The notes: generated from the letters alone by a model not told the origin. A stretch of 13,444 nucleotides of DNA from an uncultured Bacteroidales bacterium (GCA_937884485.1 CALGCG010000029.1:1-13444), one strand, 5' to 3'; positions 1 through 5,727 are shown, numbered from the stretch's first letter. A program made the numbers and translations.

Positions 1-431
1 GGCCTTACCATAGCCACGGGTGAGCTGCCGCCTACTGCTTGTCCCGGTATTCTGATTGGTTTCTTCTGCTGAGTCTCTGGTCTTTTCTTCGGGCTCATTT
101 TGAAGTGCACCGGGGTGAGGGTTCGGCCCTTATACTCCAGAGTCGCGCCGTCTACGCTGACGCCCGCCACCTTTATTGTGGTTCGGCCGCGCTTTGGTTT
201 CTTGGCTGCGTCCTTAATGGCTGCCGCGTCTACACCGTAGTGCTCGCGGATCCCTTTTGATACCCAGCCCGGCGCTCTGCTGGTGAAGTCTGAGACGGTT
301 CTCTCGATCGCCACCTTGCCGCCGTTCTCTAATTTACGGAGGCGTTTCACGAGCTCGTCGCCTCCAGCACATGCCACGGAAAAGCCGCCGCTCGTGCGTT
401 TAGCTCTGCCTGTTCTGAATAGGTCACTCAT
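1..431 (-). CDS. Phage minor tail protein Z-like protein, N-terminal part (3' end off window)
   Basis: The frame opens at ATG 431 after AAGGAGG (439-445, 7-nt spacer) and stays open for 143 codons to the left edge, so the C-terminus is missing. Visible residues include a short basic N-terminus, then RTVSDFTSRAPGW (about 44-56), a REHYGVD segment (62-68), and LEYKGRTLTPVHF (98-110) followed by SPKKRP. A helical region with a tyrosine-containing 'Y-x-V' segment and then an 'R-x-L-T-P-x-x-F' strand matches my memory of the prophage minor tail protein Z (GPZ) family found in clostridial prophages. Members act in tail assembly or tail completion. It is the first protein gene after the late control region and the tRNA, so it is probably a late gene. 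Placing a tail gene here without terminase or head genes between is unusual. The open frame and start are seen directly; the family name is recognition from memory and could be another head-tail connector family. Confidence 0.6.
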   Translation of the reverse strand, partial: MSDLFRTGRAKRTSGGFSVACAGGDELVKRLRKLENGGKVAIERTVSDFTSRAPGWVSKGIREHYGVDAAAIKDAAKKPKRGRTTIKVAGVSVDGATLEYKGRTLTPVHFKMSPKKRPETQQKKPIRIPGQAVGGSSPVAMVR

Positions 432-438
432 GCGTGCG

Positions 439-445
439 CCTCCTT
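439..445 (-). promoter_or_regulatory. Ribosome binding site of the tail-like gene
   Basis: AAGGAGG on the minus strand, 7 nt before ATG 431. It lies between the tRNA 3' end and the tail-like gene and supports that gene being real although it is cut by the window edge. Confidence 0.8.
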
Positions 446-455
446 CCTTGTTTTC

Positions 456-544
456 TGGTGCGGACGGAGAGGCTCGAACTCTCACGGCCTGTCACGGCCA
501 CAAGTTCCTGAGACTTGCGTGTCTGCCAGTTCCACCACGTCCGC
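456..544 (-). tRNA. tRNA-Leu (anticodon CAG)
   Basis: The minus strand folds into a class II tRNA. The acceptor arms GCGGACG (544-538) and CGTCCGC pair over seven bases. The D arm has the GTGGAACTGGCAGACAC signature typical of bacterial tRNA-Leu. The anticodon stem CAAGT/ACTTG encloses loop CTCAGGA, giving anticodon CAG, which reads CTG. The long variable arm is closed by GGCC/GGCC, as expected for Leu. The T arm is GAGAG-TTCGAGC-CTCTC. The discriminator is A459 and CCA is encoded at 458-456. It sits between a terminator (T-tract ends 5 nt upstream) and the ribosome site of the tail-like gene, so it is phage-borne and likely co-transcribed with the late genes. Confidence 0.95.
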
Positions 545-548
545 AAAT

Positions 549-574
549 AAAAAAGCCCTGCGCCGGTTCGCAGG
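549..574 (-). terminator. Rho-independent terminator directly upstream of the tRNA
   Basis: On the minus strand CCTGCG (574-569) pairs with CGCAGG (562-557) around a 6-nt loop, followed by GC and a run of six T (554-549). The T-run ends only 5 nt before the tRNA 5' end. No promoter fits between them, so tRNA and late-gene expression from upstream would need read-through or antitermination. It may instead close a short transcript started in the 575-760 region. Confidence 0.75.
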
Positions 575-577
575 AGT

Positions 578-640
578 TGGCGGCATAGGCTTGATCGTTG
601 CCGTCCGGTAGGCCCTTTGGCCTCTGTATATCTGCCGCCA
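578..640 (-). other. Inverted repeat enclosing a small hairpin (possible structured leader or short RNA)
   Basis: TGGCGGCA (578-585) and TGCCGCCA (633-640) are perfect 8-bp inverted arms. Inside lies AGGCC-CTTT-GGCCT (610-623), a 5-bp hairpin with a 4-nt loop. The element lies immediately upstream of the terminator at 549-574. Together they could form a folded leader or a short terminated RNA read leftward. Only the repeats are seen; an RNA function is inference. Confidence 0.4.
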
Positions 641-653
641 GTTTACAGTTTAC
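640..653 (-). repeat. Tandem GTAAACT repeat, possible -10 region
   Basis: GTAAACT occurs twice in tandem on the minus strand (653-647, 646-640). TAAACT matches the -10 consensus TATAAT at 4 of 6 positions. No TTGACA-like -35 lies 17 bp upstream, where the decamer array ends instead. That would fit an activator-dependent promoter. This is weak evidence. Confidence 0.3.
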
Positions 654-660
654 CACAGCG

Positions 661-720
661 GGTAGTCCCTTCTTATCCCCACATATCCCTCCTTGTCCCT
701 TTTTATCCCCTTTGCTCCCT
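661..720. repeat. Six tandem 10-bp direct repeats, candidate regulator binding array
   Basis: On the plus strand TCCC recurs at 666, 676, 686, 696, 706 and 716, exactly every 10 bp, in decamers of the form NNNNATCCCY (with GT or CT variants at the fifth and sixth positions). The minus strand is almost pure purine, with GGGA every 10 bp. Each unit puts the same bases on the same face of the helix. The array lies between the early-operon terminator and the tRNA/late genes, directly downstream of the gene for a DUF1492/ArpU-like regulator. It is a candidate activator site for late transcription. It is also a G-rich strand with three-G runs separated by 7 nt, so a G-quadruplex is an alternative reading. 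Confidence 0.7.
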
Positions 721-724
721 TTAG

Positions 725-758
725 TTTTCCACATGGGTGTTAATATACCTGTGGACAA
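725..758. promoter_or_regulatory. TCCACA/TGTGGA dyad resembling a DnaA-box pair or operator
   Basis: TTTTCCACA (plus 725-733) and TGTGGACAA (plus 750-758, reading TTGTCCACA on the minus strand) face each other. Each differs at one base from the DnaA box TTATCCACA. The central TCCACA/TGTGGA arms are exact and separated by 16 bp of A+T-rich sequence. The dyad is wedged between the terminator T-tract and the decamer array. It could be an operator for a dimeric regulator or a DnaA-binding pair. Confidence 0.35.
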
Positions 759-797
759 AAAGAGCCCGCCGTCGGCCTTCTGTGGCTTCTGGCGGGC
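757..797 (-). terminator. Rho-independent terminator of the early operon
   Basis: On the minus strand GCCCGCC (797-791) pairs with GGCGGGC (770-764) and is followed by TCTTTTT (763-757). The 20-nt loop can itself pair through GCC/GGC. It starts 5 bp after the stop codon of the DUF1492-like gene and is the natural end of the long leftward operon. Confidence 0.85.
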
Positions 798-802
798 ATT
801 TT

Positions 803-1294
803 CTACTCGTTCATGCTGTTGTATATTCTGGCAAGCGTCTGGAGCGCGGAGCCGTGGATCTTAAATGTGCGTTTTAGGTACCGCTGTTCGTGCTCGTCGT
901 AGTCCGGCTCGTTCCCGTGGAGTGCTGCGCTGATTGCTCGCCAGCTGGCGCGGTCGAGGTAGCGCATTTCTATGGCGGTCTGTTCGTCCGGTTTTTCCAT
1001 GAGCTCGATCATGGCTTCGATTTCTTCACGCTTTCGGTTTTCCTCCGCGTACATGTCGCGCAGCTTTTCCTCCAGCTCCAGCTTTTTGATCACTTCGCGC
1101 TCTTGCTTGCTGGTACCGTCCCGGCTGCCGCTCGGCATGCCTGAGAGGTTCGGAGAGGAAGGCGAGCCCATGGTGTACTCCAAAAAGGCGAGCCTTTCCT
1201 CTGCGTTGTCGATCCGGCGCTGGTACTTCGTGTAGGCTTCCAGCAGTTCCTTGATCTTGTCGGTTTCTTTCGGCTGTTTTTCGGTCTGGCTCAT
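803..1294 (-). CDS. DUF1492/ArpU-like phage late transcription regulator
   Basis: This 163-aa protein has a charged, coiled-coil-rich N-terminal two-thirds (about 8-100). Near the end, MRYLDRASWRAISAAL (about 109-124) and the following YLKRTFKIHGSALQTL form a helix-turn-helix like sigma-70 region 4. The central SPNLSGMPSG segment is typical of DUF1492 phage proteins. Related ArpU/RinA-type proteins switch on late (packaging and structural) genes. Start ATG 1294 follows AAAGGAGG with a 7-nt spacer. The gene is the last of the early operon and the non-coding control region with the decamer array lies just downstream, which suits a late-gene activator acting on a neighbouring promoter. The family call is from memory of the motif pattern; the target is inferred. 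Confidence 0.75.
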   Translation of the reverse strand: MSQTEKQPKETDKIKELLEAYTKYQRRIDNAEERLAFLEYTMGSPSSPNLSGMPSGSRDGTSKQEREVIKKLELEEKLRDMYAEENRKREEIEAMIELMEKPDEQTAIEMRYLDRASWRAISAALHGNEPDYDEHEQRYLKRTFKIHGSALQTLARIYNSMNE

Positions 1295-1315
1295 GGGCTC
1301 CCCTCCTTTCTCTGA

Positions 1316-2653
1316 TTAGTCCGAGAACATTCTCTCGAAGTGATCACGGCCCAGTTCTTTGCCTTTCCTGAACAGTCGGATCCCGGTTGTCTTTCCGGTG
1401 GTCTTTATGTAACGCCGCACAATGACGTCCACAAAGCCGGGCTCCATTTCCATGATGTAGGAGGGCTGGCCTGCGCTTTCTGCTGCGATCAGCGTCGTGC
1501 CGGAGCCTCCGAAGGTGTCCAGAACGCCCTCGGCCCACTCGGTATTGTCGAGCAGCTTCTCCAGTATCTCCACCGGTTTCTGTGTCGGGTGGAGCTCATT
1601 CCCGGAGCGGGTGGCTTCGATCACGTTCCCGTAGCCTTTGTGGTTATCCCACTTCGGCTTGGTGCGGTGCGCGAACATGACGAGCTCGTGCTGTGCTCGC
1701 CAGCCGTTACCCATGCCGGGGCTTTTCTTATTCCAGACGATCATATTCCGAACGCCGAGGCCTGCGCCTTCCACGAGGTCGAACAGATACAGCCACATGC
1801 GCCAGTCGGTGAAGATGTACGCCACCTTTATGTCGGTAGCAGCGAGGACAGCCTTCATAAGCACCTGATAGCCTCGCGTGCTGAGGTTGTCGCTGCTGAT
1901 CGTCGGCGTTATGCTGCCGCCTTTGCCGTCTGACTGCTTCGTGCCGATCGAGCCGGTCGCCTTCCCGGACTCTTGGAAGCCGCCGGAGCAGTACGGTGGA
2001 TCTGTGAGCAGGATCTCTGGGTGGTTCCCGTCGAGTAGCAGCTGCATGTCGTCCTCGCTGGTGGAGTTTCCACAGACTACGCGGTGCTGGCCGAGGATCC
2101 AGAGGTCGCCCTTCTGGGTGATTACCTGTTCAGGCTCCGGGAACTCCGGGATCTCGTCAGGTTCGGTCAGGTCGTTGTGCAGCGCCTCGCTCATGGCGGT
2201 GATCAGGTTCTCCACCTCGTCCTCGGTGAAGCCGGTCAGCTCCATGGGGATCTCGCCGGTGTCAATATCTGCGAAAATGTCGGCCAGCATTTTGTTGTCT
2301 ATCTCTGCCAGCTCTGCGATCCTGTTGTCGGCTACCAGATCGGCGTATTCTTCGGCGTCGTTGGTGTAGTTCTGGTAGTCCACCGGCACCTCTTTGACGC
2401 CTTCCAGAAGGGCAGCAGCGAGACGGCCGTGTCCCTTTACTATGAAGCCGGAGCGCTTGCTGACTGTGATCGGAGCCCTCCAGCCGGTCTGCCTGATAAT
2501 GCGGCCGAGTAGCTGGATCTGGTTGTCCGGGTGCTGGTTCGGGTTCTTCGGGTTCGGTACCAGCGTTGCGACGTCCACGATCGCGTCGTGCGCACAATAC
2601 ACCGGCACCTCGTCGGCCCATGCTTTGGGCTCTGCTTGTGCTTTATAGTCCAC
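1316..2653 (-). CDS. ParB-like domain fused to a DNA methyltransferase
   Basis: The 445-aa protein starts at GTG 2653, chosen because AAGGAGG (2662-2668) lies 8 nt upstream; a longer frame from GTG 2662 would overlap the ribosome site. Residues about 20-115 form a ParB/sulfiredoxin-like domain with the GHGR motif (74-77) and ADNRIAELAEID. Residues about 180-425 form an N6-adenine/N4-cytosine methyltransferase. Catalytic motif IV DPPYC is at 218-222, HPTQKP at 355-360 and the AdoMet-binding DTFGGSGTT at 379-387. This is the beta-class order, with motif IV before motif I. Such fusions are common in phages of Firmicutes and modify DNA, probably for anti-restriction. The ParB-like part may be a nuclease/NTPase-type or DNA-binding module. 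It overlaps the upstream gene by 11 bp, so translation is coupled. The target sequence is not predictable here. Confidence 0.9.
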   Translation of the reverse strand: MDYKAQAEPKAWADEVPVYCAHDAIVDVATLVPNPKNPNQHPDNQIQLLGRIIRQTGWRAPITVSKRSGFIVKGHGRLAAALLEGVKEVPVDYQNYTNDAEEYADLVADNRIAELAEIDNKMLADIFADIDTGEIPMELTGFTEDEVENLITAMSEALHNDLTEPDEIPEFPEPEQVITQKGDLWILGQHRVVCGNSTSEDDMQLLLDGNHPEILLTDPPYCSGGFQESGKATGSIGTKQSDGKGGSITPTISSDNLSTRGYQVLMKAVLAATDIKVAYIFTDWRMWLYLFDLVEGAGLGVRNMIVWNKKSPGMGNGWRAQHELVMFAHRTKPKWDNHKGYGNVIEATRSGNELHPTQKPVEILEKLLDNTEWAEGVLDTFGGSGTTLIAAESAGQPSYIMEMEPGFVDVIVRRYIKTTGKTTGIRLFRKGKELGRDHFERMFSD

Positions 2654-3101
2654 GGTGTCCACCTCCTTCTCGTGGGGCTGCCGCCAGTTTTTCGTCGGCC
2701 TTAGCCATGCAGCGGCGGCGCAGCTGCGCGTCTGTCTCTCCGGGCCAGCGCTTGATCTTGAAGTCCTCCCACGCTTTGAGCTCCAGAGCTCGGCCTCCGA
2801 GCGGTATCGGTCGCTTATCCCATGCGCCGATCGCTTTCGCTTGTCTTATGATCCGTCGGTCTACCTTGCGGCGGCGGTACCAGCGTTTGAACTTGGCAGT
2901 CTGTCGCACGAGTGCCACCAGCGCCGGTACCAGAAGGAACACGATCCACGAGAGCCACACGATCCCGCTCAGGACGAGGGGCCAGCTCATGCGGACGGCC
3001 CCGGCTGTTTTGAGGGCGATCAGGATCACCCAGAGGACGAAGGCGACGAACTCGCAGCAGATCCACACGGCCATGTATCTGTTATCTTTTCTTTCTTCCA
3101 C
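2643..3101 (-). CDS. Two-helix membrane protein of unknown function
   Basis: The 152-aa frame starts at GTG 3101, which has AAGGAGG (3109-3115) 7 nt upstream. ATG 3074 lacks a comparable site, and longer versions run deep into the upstream gene. Two hydrophobic segments (about 11-31 and 40-65) are separated by a short turn. A strongly basic stretch, RRRKVDRRIIRQ (about 76-87), follows, which by the positive-inside rule suggests a cytoplasmic C-terminal domain. That domain contains WEDFKIKRWPGETDAQLRRR. I do not recognise the family. The gene overlaps the zinc-ribbon gene upstream by 20 bp and the ParB-methyltransferase gene downstream by 11 bp. A membrane protein in a replication/modification operon could serve superinfection exclusion or membrane anchoring, but no specific function is shown. 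Confidence 0.7.
   Translation of the reverse strand: MEERKDNRYMAVWICCEFVAFVLWVILIALKTAGAVRMSWPLVLSGIVWLSWIVFLLVPALVALVRQTAKFKRWYRRRKVDRRIIRQAKAIGAWDKRPIPLGGRALELKAWEDFKIKRWPGETDAQLRRRCMAKADEKLAAAPREGGGHRGL
2662..2668 (-). promoter_or_regulatory. Ribosome binding site fixing GTG 2653 as start
   Basis: AAGGAGG on the minus strand, 8 nt before GTG 2653. It overlaps the alternative GTG 2662, which therefore cannot be the main start of the ParB-methyltransferase gene. Confidence 0.75.
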
Positions 3102-3741
3102 GGCTTGCCCTCCTTCTTTGCGCGCGATTGCCGCCCGGCTTCGGCGAGTTGTCCGGGTGGTATGGTCTGACGAGCCCGGCCTCCAGTGCGCACTCGGTAC
3201 AGAGCAGCTGCACACCCTGAGCCGTCACCAGTCTGTCAGCCTCCGGTGTTTTCCAGCAGTTGCGGCCGCAGTGCGGGCACTTTATGAGCTCCCAGTCCGG
3301 GTGCTTTGCCTTCACGTCGCCGTTGAGGTTCTTCTCCATAGGGAGGCAGAGGATCCCGCCTTTGTCGGTGGTCTTTCGCGGCGTGAGGTCGATCCCGTGT
3401 GCGAGTAGCTTCTCGCGGGTGTCGTCCTTGACTTCCTCCTGCTTGACTTCCTGCACCTCCACCTGATTGAGATCGAGGCAGAACGAGCCCGCAGGCTCCC
3501 ACTTTTTCGCCTTCCACATTTCAGTGAAGGCCTCCAGAGTATCGCAGACGCAGAGCCCGGCCTCTGTTTCGGTCTGGTACACCGTCAGCATGACGGCCTC
3601 GTCGTCGGCGTCGTCCCAGCCGTAGAGGTGGTAGCTCTCGTGTTTGTCGTAGTCCCACTGTGAGAAGTAGAGCACATGGCCGTCAATGGGCCAGCCCGTG
3701 CCTGTCACTTTACCGGTGACGATCTTCGGTTGATATGCCAT
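3082..3741 (-). CDS. Unknown protein with C-terminal zinc ribbon and basic tail
   Basis: This 219-aa protein starts at ATG 3741 after AGGAGG with an 8-nt spacer. The N-terminal half (1-95) is rich in Trp, Tyr and Asp, with no family I recognise. The middle (about 95-125) is charged. The C-terminal part has CPHC (155-158) and CTEC (181-184), a CxxC-22-CxxC arrangement typical of a zinc ribbon; an extra Cys is at 162. The tail NRAQRRRASRGRKKR is strongly basic and could bind nucleic acid. It is separated by 18 bp from the small membrane-peptide gene upstream and overlaps the next gene by 20 bp. The zinc ribbon and basic tail suggest DNA or RNA binding, but the function is unknown. Confidence 0.8.
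   Translation of the reverse strand: MAYQPKIVTGKVTGTGWPIDGHVLYFSQWDYDKHESYHLYGWDDADDEAVMLTVYQTETEAGLCVCDTLEAFTEMWKAKKWEPAGSFCLDLNQVEVQEVKQEEVKDDTREKLLAHGIDLTPRKTTDKGGILCLPMEKNLNGDVKAKHPDWELIKCPHCGRNCWKTPEADRLVTAQGVQLLCTECALEAGLVRPYHPDNSPKPGGNRAQRRRASRGRKKR
3109..3115 (-). promoter_or_regulatory. Ribosome binding site fixing GTG 3101 as start
   Basis: AAGGAGG on the minus strand, 7 nt before GTG 3101. It lies inside the end of the preceding coding region and decides the start of the two-helix membrane protein. Confidence 0.7.
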
Positions 3742-3759
3742 TTTGTTGTCCTCCTGTGA

Positions 3760-3921
3760 TTAAAAAATAGTATTCAGTGCAATAATAAGCAGCACCAGAG
3801 CCACGAAGGCGATCGTGATGTGCTCGCGCTTCTTGTCGCTGACCGGCGGTTTTGTCTCGCCTACGATAAAGAGCAGACAGACGAAGGCGACGACGCCCAG
3901 CAGAATGTTGAGTGCGATCAT
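3760..3921 (-). CDS. 53-aa two-helix membrane peptide
   Basis: The true start is ATG 3921, not an upstream codon: AAAGGAGG (3929-3936) is 7 nt before it, and its ATGA overlaps the TGA of the ASCH gene. The peptide is two hydrophobic helices (about 3-18 and 34-52) joined by a charged loop containing KPPVSDKKREH. It resembles the small hairpin membrane peptides often found among phage accessory genes. No family is recognisable. Its position between ASCH and zinc-ribbon genes gives no clear functional hint. Confidence 0.7.
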   Translation of the reverse strand: MIALNILLGVVAFVCLLFIVGETKPPVSDKKREHITIAFVALVLLIIALNTIF

Positions 3922-4445
3922 GTTCTGGCCTCCTTTCCGGGCTCCCAGTTCCAGAGGCCCTGTTTTCCTTTCATTGGTACCGGTTCCGGCAGGATCTTGA
4001 CGTTCTGGAGTTCCCACGCATACCTTCCCGGAGTCCAGTCTCCAAGCTCCATTTCCTGCTCAGTCGGCACGAAGTAGTCGCCGAAGTCAGGCGCGTGCTT
4101 GTCGGTGGCGAGACTTTCGGCTCCGATCGGGATATTTTTCGCTGCGTCCACGTCGGTGCCGGGGTGGTGTACTATGTGCCAGACGTTCACGAGCTCGGCT
4201 GTGGCTATAATAGCGCCGCGCGGCAGCTCGTCAAGCTGTCCCAGTTTGAGGCCATTCTGTCCCGCATATCCGGCATATTGTCCCAGAGCTTCGCGGACTT
4301 CCTGCGGGAGAGTTCGGGGATCTTTGACTGCTGCGTGGATAGCGATCGGCCCGCGGTACTTAGTAGGCCAGCCTCTCGTCTCGTATTTCTTGGCGCCGCA
4401 GGCTATGAGAGAAGCCCACGGCTGCCATATTGTGATTGCTTTCAT
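3918..4445 (-). CDS. ASCH (PUA-like) domain protein
   Basis: This 175-aa protein opens with KAITIWQPWASLIACGAKK, then ETRGWPTKYRG and IAIHAA. This is the classic N-terminal signature of ASCH domains, which share the beta-barrel fold of PUA RNA-binding domains. Further conserved parts are GAIIATAELV and a C-terminal W-rich GLWNWE. Some ASCH proteins bind RNA and others hydrolyse modified nucleosides such as N4-acetylcytidine; which applies here cannot be read from sequence. ATG 4445 abuts the TAA of the Dam-type methyltransferase gene. The ribosome site is weak (GCGAGG, 5 nt before the start), so translation probably depends on coupling to the upstream gene. The TGA overlaps the next start in an ATGA. 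Confidence 0.85.
   Translation of the reverse strand: MKAITIWQPWASLIACGAKKYETRGWPTKYRGPIAIHAAVKDPRTLPQEVREALGQYAGYAGQNGLKLGQLDELPRGAIIATAELVNVWHIVHHPGTDVDAAKNIPIGAESLATDKHAPDFGDYFVPTEQEMELGDWTPGRYAWELQNVKILPEPVPMKGKQGLWNWEPGKEART
3929..3936 (-). promoter_or_regulatory. Ribosome binding site fixing ATG 3921 as start
   Basis: AAAGGAGG on the minus strand lies 7 nt before ATG 3921 and sets the short 53-aa product rather than an 85-aa version. Confidence 0.75.
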
Positions 4446-5120
4446 TTATGCCTCGCTTTCTGCCTTCCAAACGATAGCAGAGCGGCCCGTCACACTGCAC
4501 GCTCGCTTTCCGGCGTTTGCTACAATTCCAGCCGCCTGCGCTTTGGTGAGGATCGGGCCCACGTCGCTGCGGCTTACTTTCTGGCCTCTGTCAGCCAGTA
4601 CGGCGGCGATCTCGTTCGCGGTCATGGGTTCGGCCTTGATCAGCTCCAGCACCATGTCCTTGACGCTGAGCGCCATGTCCGGGCTACGCCATACAATGAC
4701 AGCCGAAGGGAACGGAGCCGCGTCTTTCGCGTTGCCGTCCTCGTCTGTGAATTTCAGACGCCCACGCAAAAAGCGCACCTCGTCGGCTTTGCCGTGGAAT
4801 ATGTAGTCGTGGTAGTAGCTCGTGTCGGTTCTGGCCGGTATAAGCATAACCACGACTGTGCCCGGCTTGCGGCTTTCTTCGTAGCCTTTGCGCACCCAGT
4901 CCTGAATAAATCGGCCATACGGAGGATTGCAGAACACGCGGCACCCCCCCCAATCCTTGCTCAGCCCGTCGTCGGCGGGTGTGAAGTATTTCGCGCACTT
5001 GGCGCTCTTGTCTGTTGCTGCGGGATCGAGATCAAAGTGGAACTCCTGATCCAGCTCTGCGAAAAAGTCCGGCGGCGTGCACCAGCTCATGTTCTTGCTG
5101 CTTAATAATGCGTCATTCAT
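4446..5120 (-). CDS. Phage Dam-type N6-adenine DNA methyltransferase with C-terminal winged helix
   Basis: This 224-aa protein matches the phage N-6-adenine methyltransferase family: TPPDFFAELDQEF (15-27), FDLDPAATDKSAKC, then catalytic CNPPYGR (64-70) and VMLIPARTDT (91-100). Proteins of this family usually end near residue 150. Here about 70 extra residues (152-205 and beyond) look like a winged-helix DNA-binding domain (EIAAVLADRG...VGPILTKAQAAGIV). ATG 5120 follows AAAAGGAG by 7 nt and overlaps the RecU-like gene by 8 bp. A run of eight G (plus-strand C, 4944-4951) encodes part of W57-G58-G59, just before the catalytic motif; slippage there would abolish activity. Likely role is protecting phage DNA from restriction. 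The expected target GATC is an inference from family name only. Confidence 0.88.
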   Translation of the reverse strand: MNDALLSSKNMSWCTPPDFFAELDQEFHFDLDPAATDKSAKCAKYFTPADDGLSKDWGGCRVFCNPPYGRFIQDWVRKGYEESRKPGTVVVMLIPARTDTSYYHDYIFHGKADEVRFLRGRLKFTDEDGNAKDAAPFPSAVIVWRSPDMALSVKDMVLELIKAEPMTANEIAAVLADRGQKVSRSDVGPILTKAQAAGIVANAGKRACSVTGRSAIVWKAESEA

Positions 5121-5727
5121 GTGTTTGCTCCTTTTCTTGGTTGTAGTCCAGTGCTATGCCCTCCAGCAGTTTGAGCACTCCGGCTATGTACTGCACGCGG
5201 TAGGGTTCGAGCTCTGGTTGTTTTATGTGTTTGCGGCCGTATATGGCCTTCATGTCCCGCCATATTTCCCACGGGATCCGGTAGAAGTCTTGCAGGCCGA
5301 AGCTGACGAGGACGAAGGCGGCGGCGCCGAGCTTGTGGTGAGTGTTCAACTTCTCGACTTGCTCGTCCGTCAGGCGGCTATACTCGATCCGGTCGCTGTC
5401 GGTGTGTTTCGCCTCGAATACCACCGAACGGCCGCCGGTGAGCGTGCCCTTAAAATCAGGCTGCCCGGCCTTTACATAGCAGGCAAGGAACTGGCCCTGT
5501 CTGTTCGGAGCTCTGAGTGGCTTCATGGGCTCCGGGGTTTTCTCAACGCAGGCCACACCTTTGTCCTCATACCAGCGCAGGCTCGCGGCGATCATATTCT
5601 CGAAGTGATCGCCCATGATCCGGCTCTGGCGGCCCCTCTGGCTGCGCTGCACATGTGCGAGAGCTGTCGCTGCTGTTGGATCCGGGTAGCCCTCGCTGTT
5701 TTTACCCGGTATGCTGTCCCAGCTCAT
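5113..5727 (-). CDS. RecU-like Holliday junction resolvase
   Basis: This 204-aa protein shows a restriction-endonuclease-like core. KTPEPMKPL (63-71) is followed by QPDFKG (89-94) and VVFEAKHT (102-109), giving the catalytic D91, E105 and K107. LTDEQVEKLNTHHKLGAAAFVLVSF (119 onward) matches the conserved Q and G of RecU. RecU resolves four-way junctions formed during recombination and in Firmicutes also modulates RecA. The phage version would process recombination intermediates made by the ERF-type annealing system encoded in the same operon. ATG 5727 overlaps the TGA of the DUF4406 gene (ATGA). The N-terminal 35 residues carry several Arg and resemble the flexible DNA-binding arm of RecU. 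I am confident of the nuclease fold and fairly confident of RecU rather than a VRR-NUC-type enzyme. Confidence 0.78.
   Translation of the reverse strand: MSWDSIPGKNSEGYPDPTAATALAHVQRSQRGRQSRIMGDHFENMIAASLRWYEDKGVACVEKTPEPMKPLRAPNRQGQFLACYVKAGQPDFKGTLTGGRSVVFEAKHTDSDRIEYSRLTDEQVEKLNTHHKLGAAAFVLVSFGLQDFYRIPWEIWRDMKAIYGRKHIKQPELEPYRVQYIAGVLKLLEGIALDYNQEKEQTHE

Noticed and set aside
456..544. tRNA-Leu as a prophage attachment site
   Set aside because: Phage-like genes continue on both sides, and no integrase or duplicated tRNA 3' end is visible in the window.
492..758. Minus-strand 88-codon frame across the control region
   Set aside because: It overlaps the tRNA and its terminator, starts with a TTG inside the upstream terminator T-run, has no ribosome site, and its Lys/Gly-rich start simply translates the decamer array.
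3912..5105. Long plus-strand frame (397 codons)
   Set aside because: It is the antisense shadow of the ASCH and Dam-type methyltransferase genes, has no ribosome site and its product lacks recognisable motifs.
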